From Pseudomonas graminis (GTDB taxonomy: Bacteria; Pseudomonadota; Gammaproteobacteria; Pseudomonadales; Pseudomonadaceae), in NCBI RefSeq assembly GCF_002093745.1, contig NZ_MTSB01000006.1, positions 248,001-312,000 of the forward strand: DNA of 64,000 nucleotides, written 5' to 3'. A program made the translations under genes and the position numbers. Below, one piece after another: positions 1 through 9,488 of this stretch. Positions within the stretch are counted from its first letter, which is position 1. Each line of letters begins with the position of its first letter. The notes beneath the pieces were generated by a model. It searched no databases and was not told where the DNA came from. It saw nothing but the letters and a program-made list of their open reading frames with translations.

Positions 1-2
1 GG

Positions 3-293
3 TTCTCCACGGCGACTGACCTGGCTGACTACCTGGTACGCCGTGGCCTGCCGTTCCGTGACTGCCATGAAATCGTCGGGCATGCCGTGAAGTACGGTGT
101 GGAAACCGGCAAGGACCTGGCGGAAATGAGCCTGGAAGAGCTGCGTCAATTCAGCAACCAGATCGAGCAGGATGTCTTCGCCGTGCTGACCCTGGAAGGC
201 TCGGTGAATGCGCGTAACCACATCGGCGGCACCGCCCCCGAACAGGTTCGCGCCGCCGTGGTTCGTGGCCAGGCGTTGCTGGCCGGGCGCTGA
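3..293 (+). CDS. argH: Argininosuccinate lyase, C-terminal end (partial)
   Basis: The reading frame is open from base 3 of the window to a TGA at 291-293, so only the last 96 residues are present. It reads [20 protein letters not shown] and then a [11 protein letters not shown] stretch typical of the C-terminal domain of argininosuccinate lyase. ArgH splits argininosuccinate into arginine and fumarate, the last step of arginine synthesis, in the cytoplasm. The catalytic signature lies upstream of the window and cannot be checked. A second arginine gene, argB, lies 45 kb downstream, so the pathway is scattered. The next 380 bases are non-coding and carry repeats. Confidence 0.93.
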   Translation, partial: FSTATDLADYLVRRGLPFRDCHEIVGHAVKYGVETGKDLAEMSLEELRQFSNQIEQDVFAVLTLEGSVNARNHIGGTAPEQVRAAVVRGQALLAGR

Positions 294-390
294 GCACGCC
301 GGGTATCGTTCCCACGCTCTAAGCTCATCGTCATACACACGTCTGCTTTTGATTCTGGCCGAAGGCCGTGGAAGTGTACCGGGCGTTAAT

Positions 391-466
391 GTGGGAGCGG
401 ACTTGTCCGCGAACTGCCGGGAACCGGCAGCAAAACGCAGCCCATCGCGGACAAGTCCGCTCCCAC
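391..466. repeat. REPIN-type inverted pair of REP sequences
   Basis: GTGGGAGCGGACTTGTCCGC begins at 391 and its reverse complement ends at 466, with about 32 bases between the two 22-base arms. Each arm also contains its own small palindrome (GCGGAC/GTCCGC). This is the arrangement of Pseudomonas REP doublets (REPINs) mobilised by RAYT transposases. No RAYT gene is in the window. A single copy of the same sequence occurs at 40008. Confidence 0.85.
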
Positions 467-513
467 GCCCTCCGGGCAGAAGCCGCGTGGTTCCTGCTCA
501 TCGGAACTCAACT

Positions 514-564
514 ATCGTGCGACGCTCCGCGTCGCATGCCGTTCTGGACGCTCTGCGTCCGATC
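514..564. repeat. Dispersed double-palindrome repeat (family B)
   Basis: Two adjacent stem-loops, GCGACGCTCCGCGTCGC and GGACGCTCTGCGTCC, are separated by ATGCCGTTCT and bounded by ATCGTGC and GATC. The same two-hairpin unit recurs at about 16654, 21408, 34452 and 46312. The stretch 294-676 between argH and the next gene holds only this unit, the REPIN and a short leader. I see no gene in it. Confidence 0.75.
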
Positions 565-676
565 TTGAGTATGCGTTGCGACGCAGATCTGTGACGCAGT
601 GCGTCACGCAAGGCAGCCGATTTCCCTCCAGCGCACCCCGCCGTTATCATCCCCGCATCTTGTGGGGGACTATCCG

Positions 677-1918
677 ATGCTTAATGGCCTGTGGCTTGGT
701 TTTTTTGTCGTGGCGACGATTTCCGCGCTGGTGCAATGGCTCGTGGGCGGCAATGCGGGAATTTTTGCGGCGATGGTCGAAAGCATCTTCGCGATGGCCA
801 AGCTCTCGGTCGAGGTCATGGTCCTGTTGTTCGGTACCCTGACCCTGTGGCTCGGTTTTCTGCGCATCGCCGAGAAGGCCGGTATTGTCGACTGGCTGGC
901 CAAGGTGCTCGGGCCGCTGTTCCTGCGCCTGATGCCGGAAGTCCCGCCGGGCCATCCGGCGCTGGGGCTGATCACCCTCAACTTTGCCGCCAACGCCTTG
1001 GGGCTCGACAACGCGGCCACGCCTATCGGCCTGAAGGCCATGCGTTCGTTGCAGGAACTGAACCCGAGCAAGACCGCCGCCAGTAATGCGCAGATCCTGT
1101 TTCTGGTGCTCAACGCTTCGTCCCTGACGCTGCTGCCGGTGACGATCTTCATGTATCGCGCCCAGCAAGGTGCGCCCGACCCGACGCTGGTGTTTCTGCC
1201 GATCCTGCTGGCCACCAGCGTGTCGACCATTGTCGGCTTGCTGTCGGTGGCGTTCATGCAGCGTCTGCGCCTCTGGGACCCTGTGGTGCTCGCCTACCTG
1301 ATCCCCGGCGCGCTGCTGCTGGGCACGTTCATGGCCTTCCTCGGTACGCTGTCGGCTGCCGCGCTGGCAGGGCTGTCGTCCATTCTGGGCAACCTCACGC
1401 TGTTCGGCCTGATCATGATGTTTCTGATCATCGGCACGCTGCGCAAGGTGCTGGTTTACGAAGCCTTTGTCGAAGGCGCGAAAGAAGGCTTCGACGTCGC
1501 CAAAAGCCTGCTGCCCTATCTGGTCGCCATGCTCTGCGCGGTGGGCGTGCTGCGCGCTTCCGGTGCGCTGGACTTCGGCCTGGAAGGCATTCGCCATGTG
1601 GTGGAATGGCTGGGGCTGGACACGCGTTTTGTCGACGCATTGCCGACGGCGATGGTCAAACCCTTCTCTGGCAGTGCCGCCCGCGCCCTGCTGATCGAAA
1701 CCATGCAGACCCAGGGCGTGGACAGCTTCGCCGCGCTGGCTGCCGCGACGATTCAGGGCAGTACCGAAACCACGTTCTACGTGCTGGCGGTGTATTTCGG
1801 TGCCGTGGGCATTCAGCGCGCCCGCCATGCTGTCGGTTGCGCGCTGCTGGCCGAGTTTTCCGGCGTCGTGGCGGCGATCTTCGTCTGCTACTGGTTCTTC
1901 GGCGCCACCGCCACCTGA
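677..1918 (+). CDS. SpmA-SpmB fused nucleoside-recognition (Gate) membrane protein
   Basis: This is a 413-residue polytopic inner-membrane protein. I chose the ATG at 677 because TGTGGGGGA lies just upstream; the frame runs further back only into the repeat region. Two Gate-type modules are visible. The first, around residues 98-130, has NALGLDNAATPIGLKAM and resembles Bacillus spore maturation protein A. The second, around 325-370, has KPFSGSAARALLIE and STETTFYV and resembles SpmB. In Bacillus these are two proteins needed for spore core dehydration, but Pseudomonas does not sporulate. The substrate is unknown; the family has been linked to nucleosides and to ion or peptide transport. The gene ends 4 bases from the convergent gene that follows. 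Confidence 0.85.
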   Translation: MLNGLWLGFFVVATISALVQWLVGGNAGIFAAMVESIFAMAKLSVEVMVLLFGTLTLWLGFLRIAEKAGIVDWLAKVLGPLFLRLMPEVPPGHPALGLITLNFAANALGLDNAATPIGLKAMRSLQELNPSKTAASNAQILFLVLNASSLTLLPVTIFMYRAQQGAPDPTLVFLPILLATSVSTIVGLLSVAFMQRLRLWDPVVLAYLIPGALLLGTFMAFLGTLSAAALAGLSSILGNLTLFGLIMMFLIIGTLRKVLVYEAFVEGAKEGFDVAKSLLPYLVAMLCAVGVLRASGALDFGLEGIRHVVEWLGLDTRFVDALPTAMVKPFSGSAARALLIETMQTQGVDSFAALAAATIQGSTETTFYVLAVYFGAVGIQRARHAVGCALLAEFSGVVAAIFVCYWFFGATAT

Positions 1919-1922
1919 GGCA

Positions 1923-3119
1923 TCACGGCGCCGGTGCAGCGGGCGCCGATTCAGCCGGCGCAGGCTCAGCGGCCGGGGCCTCCGGCCTCGGTTCGCTAGC
2001 GGCAGGCTTTTCAGGGGCTGCTTCAGGCGTGGCGTCTTCCGTCGAGTCGCCACCCGGCTTGAGTTTGATTATCCGGCCGGTCGGGCGCTTCTCTGTCGGT
2101 TGATCGTTATCGGTCACCACGAAACGCAGCACGCCGATCATCTGCCCGTCTTCGGTCAATACCCTCACCTGCCAGCGACCGGTGACGTCCTCAGGGAAGT
2201 TCTGCTTGCGCGTCCAGGCGCGATAGCCTTCCTTGCGCCCGCCGTGGATGTCCAGGGCGATGCGGTCCATCTCTTTACCCTCGTGCCACCACACATGGTA
2301 GATACGCTCGTCCAGACCACGCGGTGCGTTGATCGCGGTGTACGCGTACAGGCCGCTGTTGCGCAGTTGTTTGACGCTGATCAGCGAGATGCTGTCGCCC
2401 GGGGTGCGGTTCTTGTTATCGAAATCCGGGCTGACCGCCACTTCGGTCAGCCACAGCGTCGCGGGCGGCACCCACGAACGCAGCAGCCAGCCCGCGGCGC
2501 CGATGGCCAGAATCATCGCGATCACGGTCAGCGCGCTGCGCCAGGTGTTCAGTGCGAAGCTCGACATCAGGCTGGGTGCCGACAGCAGCATGGCGACGCC
2601 CAGTGCCAGTTTGTAACTTTCGGCTGTGGTCAGGTGCAAAATGATGGGCAGCGCCGTGAGCAAGGCGGCAAACAGGGTCAGCGTGTGCAGTGTCATGAAC
2701 AGCCAACGCTTCGGGGCCAGCCATTTGTAATACAGAGGGTCGATGATCGAGATCAGCCCGGCTGCGCCCAAAGCCGCTGTGAACACCGCCTGACCGCTGT
2801 TCCAGGTGGTGGTGATGAAAAAGAACGGCAGCACGAAGAACAGGCTTTCCTGATGGATCATCTGTGTGCCGTAGCGCAGCAGGCCTTGTGGAATCTCGCG
2901 GCCCAAAGCCTTGTTGAGCAGCCCGACCATGGTGTTTTCGACCATCAGCCACAGCCAGCTGATCAGCATCACGACGGCGATCCAGGTCGCCAGCCCTTCC
3001 TGGCGATCAACCAGAATGAAACTGGCGATGCCGGAGACGAAACCAAACGCCGCAATGAGCCCCGGATAGCGCTGCATCAAGTTGAGCACGGGTGTCACAT
3101 AGCGGTTCAGGTCAAGCAT
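1923..3119 (-). CDS. DUF5924/DUF2914 membrane protein
   Basis: The 398-residue protein has several hydrophobic segments in its first 220 residues, e.g. LIAAFGFVSGIASFILV and ALTVIAMILAIGAAGWLL. A soluble part follows at about residues 225-345 with the DUF2914 pattern (IYHVWWHEGKEMDRIAL, GYRAWTRKQNFP, TGRWQVRVLTEDG). The last 45 residues are rich in Pro, Ala and Glu. The function is unknown. The position of DUF2914 after the membrane part suggests a periplasmic beta domain tethered to the inner membrane. A strong terminator separates it from the upstream peptidase gene on the same strand, so it is probably transcribed alone. Confidence 0.78.
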   Translation of the reverse strand: MLDLNRYVTPVLNLMQRYPGLIAAFGFVSGIASFILVDRQEGLATWIAVVMLISWLWLMVENTMVGLLNKALGREIPQGLLRYGTQMIHQESLFFVLPFFFITTTWNSGQAVFTAALGAAGLISIIDPLYYKWLAPKRWLFMTLHTLTLFAALLTALPIILHLTTAESYKLALGVAMLLSAPSLMSSFALNTWRSALTVIAMILAIGAAGWLLRSWVPPATLWLTEVAVSPDFDNKNRTPGDSISLISVKQLRNSGLYAYTAINAPRGLDERIYHVWWHEGKEMDRIALDIHGGRKEGYRAWTRKQNFPEDVTGRWQVRVLTEDGQMIGVLRFVVTDNDQPTEKRPTGRIIKLKPGGDSTEDATPEAAPEKPAASEPRPEAPAAEPAPAESAPAAPAP

Positions 3120-3148
3120 GTCGGTTGTTCACTCGGTTCTGTTCCTAC

Positions 3149-3180
3149 AAAAAAACGCGCAGCGTAACAAACGCTGCGCG
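3149..3180 (-). terminator. Rho-independent terminator after the M16 peptidase gene
   Basis: A perfect 10-bp stem, CGCGCAGCGT / ACGCTGCGCG (3156-3165 and 3171-3180), has a 5-base loop. On the minus strand it is followed by seven T (plus-strand A run 3149-3155). It lies 36 bases past the stop of the peptidase gene. Confidence 0.9.
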
Positions 3181-3216
3181 GGGCCTGAACCGTCTGTGCG
3201 GTTCGACATCAGAATG

Positions 3217-4593
3217 CTATTTGCGCCGTGCTCGCCAGCGCCAGACGGCCAGAAGTGCAATCAGGCTCAGTACACCGGCAATCACCCCGTACAGGCCGTC
3301 GTAGCTGAGCAAAGGCTTCTCGATGCGCATGTAGCCTGGCTGAGCGAGCAACTGCCGCATGGCCCGATTGGCGGTTTCCAGACTGACCGCCTTGATGCGC
3401 TTGGCCGGATCGTCAAAGCGCCCGTTCTCATAATCGTTGAGCGCGCTCCAATAGTAGTCGGCCAGCGCACTGTTGCCTTGCGTGGCCCACGATTGCCTGT
3501 CGATAGCGAGCTGCTGCAGCCGGGCAAACGTGGCGGGCTGCATGCCGTCTTTTTGCAGGTTGTCGATCAGTGCCCGGATATCCTGCTCGGCTTCTGTGAC
3601 GTCGTCACGTTCGACATCAGCGTTCAGGCTCAGAAACCCGACATCGCCGAACACTTCGCGCTCCGCCGAGGGGCCGTAGGACAGGTTGCGCTTCAGGCGC
3701 AGCTCGGTGTAGAGCGCCCAGTCCAGATAGGCTTTGACCAGGTTCCAGGTTTCATCGTGCTGGTCGTCCAGTTGCGGCTCGGGGTAGACCAAATGAAGCT
3801 TTGCATTCGCACCCAGCCCACCGCGTTCCAGTTCACGGCGCGGTTCGGCGGAGCCATTGCTCTGGGCCAGCGGGGGGTGATCAATCGGATCGGTAGGCGC
3901 CAGCTTGCCGTAGGTGCGTTCCAGATAAGCCGGCAGCAGCTTGTCGAGGTCGCCCACCACAATCAGCGTCATGTTGTTGGGGGCGTACCAGTTGGCGAAC
4001 ACCTCTTCGATGTGCTCAAGCTTTATGTCATCCACTTCGGGGCGTTCAGCGCATTTGAGGCCCAGCTCCACCGCCAGTTGGTTGCTGGCGCTGCGGCCTG
4101 AATCGCGGCGGTCCAGCAAGCGCTGCAAATGTGAAAAGTGCCCGCCGTCTTCGCGTTCGACCACCCGTTTGACGCCGTCCAGGCGCGCCTGGCTGAGTTC
4201 TGTGCGGGTCATGATGTCGAGCAACAGGTCCAGGACCTTGCGTTGATTGCGTGCGGGCGCTTCGATCACAAACGTGGTGTCGGTATTGCTGGTGAACGCA
4301 TTCCACTCGCCGCCCAAGGCCTGCATGCGCTCTTCAAGGCCCCCTTCGCCGCTGTCATCGACCCCACTGAAAAGCAGGTGTTCGAGCAGGTGCGGCAGCT
4401 CTTTGTCCTGACAGGGAAAGTCATCAAAGCCAATGCCCACCACCAGTCGAATGGCGACATGGCCCTTTTCGTAACCCGGCTTGAGCAGGATTTGCAAACC
4501 GTTGGGCAGCAGATAGCCCTCGACCTGAAGACGGTCAAGGGCAAACGAAGGGAGCGAACCGAGAAGCAGACAAGCGAACAGCAGGCAACGCAT
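3217..4593 (-). CDS. M16 family zinc metallopeptidase, membrane-anchored, single unit
   Basis: This 458-residue protein has a signal peptide (MRCLLFACLLLGSLPSFA) and the inverted zinc motif HLLEH at residues 68-72. The third ligand is expected about 76 residues later, in the stretch RVVEREDGG. A second M16 C-domain follows at about 170-360 (LEHIEEVFANWYAPNNMTLIVVGD). Near the C-terminus there is one hydrophobic segment (VIAGVLSLIALLAVW) ending in a basic tail. Pitrilysin-class enzymes are usually about twice as long; this is the short form, expected to work as a dimer with a partner or with itself. It is probably periplasmic and held in the inner membrane. The substrate is unknown. Confidence 0.88.
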   Translation of the reverse strand: MRCLLFACLLLGSLPSFALDRLQVEGYLLPNGLQILLKPGYEKGHVAIRLVVGIGFDDFPCQDKELPHLLEHLLFSGVDDSGEGGLEERMQALGGEWNAFTSNTDTTFVIEAPARNQRKVLDLLLDIMTRTELSQARLDGVKRVVEREDGGHFSHLQRLLDRRDSGRSASNQLAVELGLKCAERPEVDDIKLEHIEEVFANWYAPNNMTLIVVGDLDKLLPAYLERTYGKLAPTDPIDHPPLAQSNGSAEPRRELERGGLGANAKLHLVYPEPQLDDQHDETWNLVKAYLDWALYTELRLKRNLSYGPSAEREVFGDVGFLSLNADVERDDVTEAEQDIRALIDNLQKDGMQPATFARLQQLAIDRQSWATQGNSALADYYWSALNDYENGRFDDPAKRIKAVSLETANRAMRQLLAQPGYMRIEKPLLSYDGLYGVIAGVLSLIALLAVWRWRARRK

Positions 4594-4650
4594 AAAACAG
4601 CTTTCCTGGCGGGCCGGTATGTTTAACAGACTTCACCCCGGCCCTTACGT

Positions 4651-6303
4651 TCACAGTGATCGTTCAGGCTCGTCCTCGCTCGACAGGGCACCCGTGTCGG
4701 TGGTTTCCAGCACCGCGTAGGCGCTGCTGCAGAACAGCGAGTTCAGGCGCTTCATGTCAGCAATCAGCTCCAGGTGCAGCGAACTGGTCTCGATGCTTTG
4801 CACGACCTTCTGCCGCAAGCGGCTGACGTGAGCGTGCGCCAGACGCCGTTCCTGCGCGCGGAAGCGGCGTTTCTCGCGCAGCAATTGCCGTGCGCTTTCA
4901 GGGTCGCCGCTGAGAAATACCGAAAGGCCCAGGCGCAGGTTTGACTGCAACTGGATCTGCAGGTCGGCAAGCTCTTCAAGGCCGACTTCGGAGAACGACC
5001 GGCGATGCGCCGTCTTCTGCTGCTGGATCTTGCGTAGCATGCGTTCGATCAGGCCGCTGGCCAGCTCCAGGTTGATGGTCAGCTCGATGATCTCGGCCCA
5101 GCGACGATTATCGTGCTCGCCGAGGTCCTCACGCGGCATCTGCGCCAGGTACAACTTGATCGCGCTGTACAACGCTTCGACATCGTCGTTGAGGCTTCGT
5201 ACTTCTTGAGTGACCGCTGTCTGAGTGCCACGCAGCACAGCCAGCATCGAACCGAGCATGCTCTCGATCAGGTCGCCCATGCGCAGGGTTTCGCGCACGG
5301 CGTTGGCCAGCGCAAGGCTGGGCGTCGCCAGGGCGGTCAGGTCCAGATGGCGAGGTTTGGCCAGGCCGCCGACCTCGTTCTGCTGCGGCAGCAAGGCCGC
5401 ACACAGTCGCGCCATCGGCCCGACCGTGGGCACCATGATCAGGCAGCGCGCAGTGTTGTAGATCAAGTGGAAGCCGATGACCAGTTCCTGCGGGCGGAAG
5501 CCCAGCGTGTCGATCCATTCAACCAGCGGGTCGAGCACCGGGATGATCAACAGCAGGCCGAGCAGCTTGTACAGCAGGCTGCCCAACGCCACCTGCCGCC
5601 CCGGAACGTTCTGCATGCTGGTGCTGAGAAAGGCCAGCAGACCGCTGCCGATGTTGGCGCCGATCACCAGACCGATCGCGACCGGCAAGCCGATGACGTC
5701 CGTGCCTGCCAGTGTGGCCGTCAGCAATACGGCTGCCAGGCTGGAATAGGAAATCAGCGCAAACATGGCCCCCACCAGCGCGTCCAGCAGCAGGTCACCG
5801 GTCAGCGAGGCAAACAGCACTTTTACCCCGGCCGCCTGAGTGATGGGCGCGGCGGCCGCGACAATCAATTGCAGCGCCAGCACGATCAGTCCCAGACCGA
5901 TACTGACCCGACCCAACTGGCCCGCACGGGTTTGCTTGCGTGACAGAAAGAACACCACGCCAAGGAAAATCAGCAGTGGCGACAGCCACGACAGGTCGAA
6001 CGTCAGCACGCGAGACATCAACGCCGTCCCGACATCGGCCCCCAGCATGATCACCAGTGCAGGCGTCAGCGTCATCAATCCCTGGCCGACAAAAGACGTC
6101 ACCAGCATGGCGGTGGCGTTACTGCTTTGCACCAGTGCGGTCACCAGAATACCGGCGATGAATGCCAATGGCCGTTTGGACATGTTATGGCCGAGCAAGC
6201 GGCGCAGTTGCGCTCCGTAGACACGAAGAATGCCAGTGCGCACGATGTGCGTGCCCCAGATCAGCAGGGCGACGGCAGATAGCAAATCGAGCAGGGTCAG
6301 CAC
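4651..6303 (-). CDS. Na/Pi cotransporter family protein with PhoU-like domain
   Basis: The 550-residue protein has two inverted membrane repeats of the PF02690 type. The first carries QSSNATAMLVTSF (about residues 58-70) and GADVGTAL. The second carries SYSSLAAVLLTATLAG and GANIGSG. The C-terminal 200 residues are helical and PhoU-like (ALYSAIKLYLAQM, LEELADLQIQLQSNLRL). This is the NptA/YjbB layout, in which sodium-coupled phosphate movement, often export, is linked to a PhoU sensor. The start is GTG at 6303, preceded on the minus strand by CAGGGGGC. I see no clear Pho box upstream. The 287 bases between this gene and the methyltransferase hold nothing I can name. Confidence 0.88.
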   Translation of the reverse strand: MLTLLDLLSAVALLIWGTHIVRTGILRVYGAQLRRLLGHNMSKRPLAFIAGILVTALVQSSNATAMLVTSFVGQGLMTLTPALVIMLGADVGTALMSRVLTFDLSWLSPLLIFLGVVFFLSRKQTRAGQLGRVSIGLGLIVLALQLIVAAAAPITQAAGVKVLFASLTGDLLLDALVGAMFALISYSSLAAVLLTATLAGTDVIGLPVAIGLVIGANIGSGLLAFLSTSMQNVPGRQVALGSLLYKLLGLLLIIPVLDPLVEWIDTLGFRPQELVIGFHLIYNTARCLIMVPTVGPMARLCAALLPQQNEVGGLAKPRHLDLTALATPSLALANAVRETLRMGDLIESMLGSMLAVLRGTQTAVTQEVRSLNDDVEALYSAIKLYLAQMPREDLGEHDNRRWAEIIELTINLELASGLIERMLRKIQQQKTAHRRSFSEVGLEELADLQIQLQSNLRLGLSVFLSGDPESARQLLREKRRFRAQERRLAHAHVSRLRQKVVQSIETSSLHLELIADMKRLNSLFCSSAYAVLETTDTGALSSEDEPERSL

Positions 6304-6590
6304 GCTGAAAGCCCCCTGAGGTTTGCCCGTTCAGGCGATGAATTGAAAGATGCAGCCTGTAGCGAGCGGGGAAAGGGAGTAACGCTCTACTAAGCTTTTA
6401 GTCGGCCTTTGGCCTTGGCGCCAGCATCGCACAGGGTGAGGGTCATTGAAATAAAAGTGTCATAAATCAGTCTTTTGATGTCGCTTCCGGGCATCTGCAG
6501 GCTGTTGCCGATGCCCGTGCCGGTTCTTCAGCCTTGTCACGCCGGGGTGGCAAGCGGGGTTGGACACGTTCCCGGCATGCCGAGCGCGAG

Positions 6591-7310
6591 TCAGTCCATC
6601 GTAAACGCGACATTGGGGTCGAATTTCATTCCAACCGCTTTGGCGACCTTCATGCCCTTCTCATACGAAAATGATTTATCCGCAGTCGGTTGAAAAAACT
6701 CCACGAAATCCAGACTGCGGCGGCTGAAGACGAAACCGCCGATCAATGGCTGATTGACCGCATACAGGTGCGGACACAACGCCATCATCGATGAGGCCGG
6801 AACGCCGATCAGGTGTTCCTCGAGATCGCCGTCCTGTTGAGCGTCCTGTGGATAAAACCAGAGCGGCGTACTGATGAACAGGTAGGAATCCGGCCCCAGG
6901 CTGGAGAGCAGCGTGCGCACCAGCCATTTGGCAGTGTCCGCAGTCAAATGCTCGACCACGTCCAGCAGGCAGATGATCCGGTACTGAGCCAGTCGCTCGG
7001 ATGACAGCTCCTGAGCCAGGCCGTGCCAGACGTTGCGGTAGGTCGCGTTTTCATACAATTGCGAATTCTGGCAATTAGCCTCCCAGCCATCGATGCCATC
7101 CACCGACCAGTGCGCAGTGTCCGGATTCGATTTGATCAAGGCCCCCAGCGTGCCGGAGCCGAACCCGATATCCAGAACTTCCACGTCGCCGGTGAGATCT
7201 TTCAGAATATGGAAAATCATCGCCTTGGGAGACACCGAGTCGCCTTCTACATGGCCTGTTGCGGGAGGAAAGCCTTCGGTGGGCCGATAGTTTTCAACAT
7301 ACTGCTTCAT
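6591..7310 (-). CDS. Class I SAM-dependent methyltransferase
   Basis: The 239-residue protein has the SAM-binding motif I VLDIGFGSGTLG at about residues 43-55, a following acidic loop (VDGIDGWEAN), and the post-motif CLLDVVEHLTADTAKWL used by the Methyltransf_23 group. The last third (PLWFYPQDAQQDGDLEEHL) resembles methyltransferases found in polysaccharide or O-antigen loci, but no such genes are nearby. The substrate cannot be inferred. The gene stands alone: a 287-base gap lies downstream and a 201-base gap upstream, before the next gene on the same strand. Confidence 0.82.
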   Translation of the reverse strand: MKQYVENYRPTEGFPPATGHVEGDSVSPKAMIFHILKDLTGDVEVLDIGFGSGTLGALIKSNPDTAHWSVDGIDGWEANCQNSQLYENATYRNVWHGLAQELSSERLAQYRIICLLDVVEHLTADTAKWLVRTLLSSLGPDSYLFISTPLWFYPQDAQQDGDLEEHLIGVPASSMMALCPHLYAVNQPLIGGFVFSRRSLDFVEFFQPTADKSFSYEKGMKVAKAVGMKFDPNVAFTMD

Positions 7311-7511
7311 GGTCGAGATCCTTGACGAGTAACGCGAGGAGGGAGATGCCGGGGATGTTGCTGAAGTCTCTGCGTCGGGTTTGGAGTCAGTAAAAGAGTG
7401 TAGGAGCTTTCAAACTATACGCCGCATAGTCAGGATATTGAGCACCGTACTGCGTGCCAATGCTTACACATTGACACGCTAGTTGACTGGCTGGATCGGC
7501 GTTAAGAGCCC

Positions 7512-9488
7512 TCAACGAAACCGGTCAACCTCGTTGCGCAGTTCGGTCGCGAGGCTGTTCAGTTCCTGAGCGGTGATCGCGAGGTTGGACATCACCTGGC
7601 GTTGTTCGCTGTTGGCCATGGCAATGCTTTGCAGGTTGCTGCTGAGCATGGTCGCGGTGCTGCTTTGTTCCTGGGTCGCGGTGGTGATCGCTGCGAACTG
7701 ATGGCCAGCCGAGCGGCTCTGCTCGTCAATCTGAGCCAGTGCGGACGCCACTTTGGCGTTGAGCGACAAGCCTTCCTGCATCAATGTGTTGCCCTGCTGC
7801 ATGGTGCTGATGGCGTTGCCGGTTTCCTGCTGAATACTGGCGATCATGCCGGAGATTTCGTCAGTGGCTTCACGGGTCCGTGAGGCCAGGCTGCGCACCT
7901 CGTCCGCCACCACGGCGAAGCCGCGACCTTGTTCCCCGGCACGTGCAGCTTCGATGGCGGCGTTGAGGGCGAGCAGGTTGGTCTGGTCGGCAATCGAGGT
8001 GATCACCCCGACAATGCTGCCGATTTCCTGGGAGCGCTGGCCCAGTGTGTCGATAACCGTTGCGGTGCTGCTCAAAGAGGTTGCGATCTGTTGCAGTGAC
8101 GAAGACGCTTCCTCCATCGAGGTGCGGCCAATGCGGGTCTGTTGCGCGTTTTCCTGGGCCAGACGCTCGGTGTTGCCCATGTTGTCAGCGATGTTCATCG
8201 ACGTGGCGCTGAACTCTTCAACGGCACCGGCCATGCTGGTGATTTCGCCGGACTGTTGCTCCATGCCCTCGTAAGCGCCACCGGACAAGCCGGACAATGC
8301 GTTGGCGCGCGTGCTGACTTCCTGCGCAGCCGTACGGATATGCGAGACCATTGACGACAGTGCTTCACTCATCTTGTTGAAGCTGCCGGACAACTGACCG
8401 ATCTCATCATTGCTGGTGACGTTCAGGCGAACGCTCAGGTCGCCCGCGCCCAGTGCATCGGCCTGACGCACCAGTTCGGACAGCGGACGCAACTTGCTGC
8501 GCAGCAGCCAGATGGCGCTGATAACAGCAATCAGCATGGCCAGCACGCTGCCGATGGCCAGTTGTGTGCCCACGCTCCAGGTCACTTCGCTGATTTCATC
8601 GCGGGGCATGCTGGCAATGACGGTCCAGGGGCCACCGGCGAACGGCTGGCCAACGCTGTAAAAGTCATCGTCACCTTCACGCCAGAACTGCGCCTTGCCC
8701 GGTTTGCTGGCCAGGTCGGCAACGGCCTTCGCGGCGGCGTCCAGAGATTTGACGCCTGCCGGCGGAACCAGCCAGGTGCCCTTTTCATCCAGCAGTGCCA
8801 ATGAACCGGTAGAGCCGATACGGAAGCTCTTCAGGTTGTCGAACTGGGTTTTCTGCGCGTCGGTGTAGTCGAAGCCTACAAACAGCGCCGCAATGATTTT
8901 GCCGCTGCTGTCGCGGACCGGGCTGTATTGAGTCATGTAATAGCGATCAAACAAGACCGCTTTGCCCACGTAGCTCTGGCCGGCCATCAAGCGCTCGTAA
9001 GCTGCACCTTTGCGATCCAGTACGGTGCCGATGGCGCGGGTGCCGTCCTGCTTGCTCAAGGAGGTGCTGATGCGGATGAAGTCATCGCCGCTGCGCACGA
9101 AGATCGTCGCCACGCCTGCGGTCATCGAGCGAAATTCATCGACTTCGGCAAAATCGTTGTTCAGTGGGGTGTCACGCAGATACAGGCCCGGAGTCTGAGT
9201 GCCCGCCACCGTCACCGGTTTGTCGACTTGCAGGCTCAGTCCCTCGGCGAAGCGCTTCTCGAACAACCCGCTCAGGCGCTGTGTGCTGTCCCGCAACGTG
9301 CTGTGGAAGGTGCTGAGCTGATCGGCGAGCAGCCTGGCTTCGCTCGACATGTGTTCTTCGCGAATGACCAGGTTGGACGCATCCAGAGACCTCAACGCGA
9401 ACAAAGTACTGCCGCTGATGACGACGGCCAGGATCACGGCCAGAGCAATACCGAGTTGCGAGGCAATTCGTGTACGGGGCTTGGACAT
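7512..9488 (-). CDS. Methyl-accepting chemotaxis protein with Cache sensor
   Basis: The 658-residue chemoreceptor has TM1 at about residues 10-32 and a periplasmic Cache_3/Cache_2-type domain at about 35-300 ([40 protein letters not shown]). TM2 lies at about 309-326 and a HAMP domain at about 328-380. The signalling domain contains the highly conserved hairpin tip ([20 protein letters not shown]) near residues 500-530. There is no C-terminal CheR-docking pentapeptide; it ends NEVDRFR. The ligand is unknown, though Cache domains of this kind often bind small carboxylic or amino acids. It is transcribed alone, with an AT-rich 285-base upstream gap (9489-9773) in which I see no gene. Confidence 0.93.
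   Translation of the reverse strand: MSKPRTRIASQLGIALAVILAVVISGSTLFALRSLDASNLVIREEHMSSEARLLADQLSTFHSTLRDSTQRLSGLFEKRFAEGLSLQVDKPVTVAGTQTPGLYLRDTPLNNDFAEVDEFRSMTAGVATIFVRSGDDFIRISTSLSKQDGTRAIGTVLDRKGAAYERLMAGQSYVGKAVLFDRYYMTQYSPVRDSSGKIIAALFVGFDYTDAQKTQFDNLKSFRIGSTGSLALLDEKGTWLVPPAGVKSLDAAAKAVADLASKPGKAQFWREGDDDFYSVGQPFAGGPWTVIASMPRDEISEVTWSVGTQLAIGSVLAMLIAVISAIWLLRSKLRPLSELVRQADALGAGDLSVRLNVTSNDEIGQLSGSFNKMSEALSSMVSHIRTAAQEVSTRANALSGLSGGAYEGMEQQSGEITSMAGAVEEFSATSMNIADNMGNTERLAQENAQQTRIGRTSMEEASSSLQQIATSLSSTATVIDTLGQRSQEIGSIVGVITSIADQTNLLALNAAIEAARAGEQGRGFAVVADEVRSLASRTREATDEISGMIASIQQETGNAISTMQQGNTLMQEGLSLNAKVASALAQIDEQSRSAGHQFAAITTATQEQSSTATMLSSNLQSIAMANSEQRQVMSNLAITAQELNSLATELRNEVDRFR

Noticed and set aside
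599..676. Earlier GTG start for the SpmAB-like protein
   Set aside because: It lies just after the repeat and has no RBS; the ATG at 677 has a purine-rich stretch upstream and gives a hydrophobic N-terminus.
647..2053. 468-residue minus-strand reading frame
   Set aside because: It is antisense to the SpmAB-like gene and rich in Gln, Arg and His as expected for a shadow frame in GC-rich DNA; no domain is recognisable.
6441..6463. GTCAT pair upstream of the Na/Pi cotransporter as a Pho box
   Set aside because: The two copies are 17 bases apart, not the 11 expected, and the flanks do not match the consensus.
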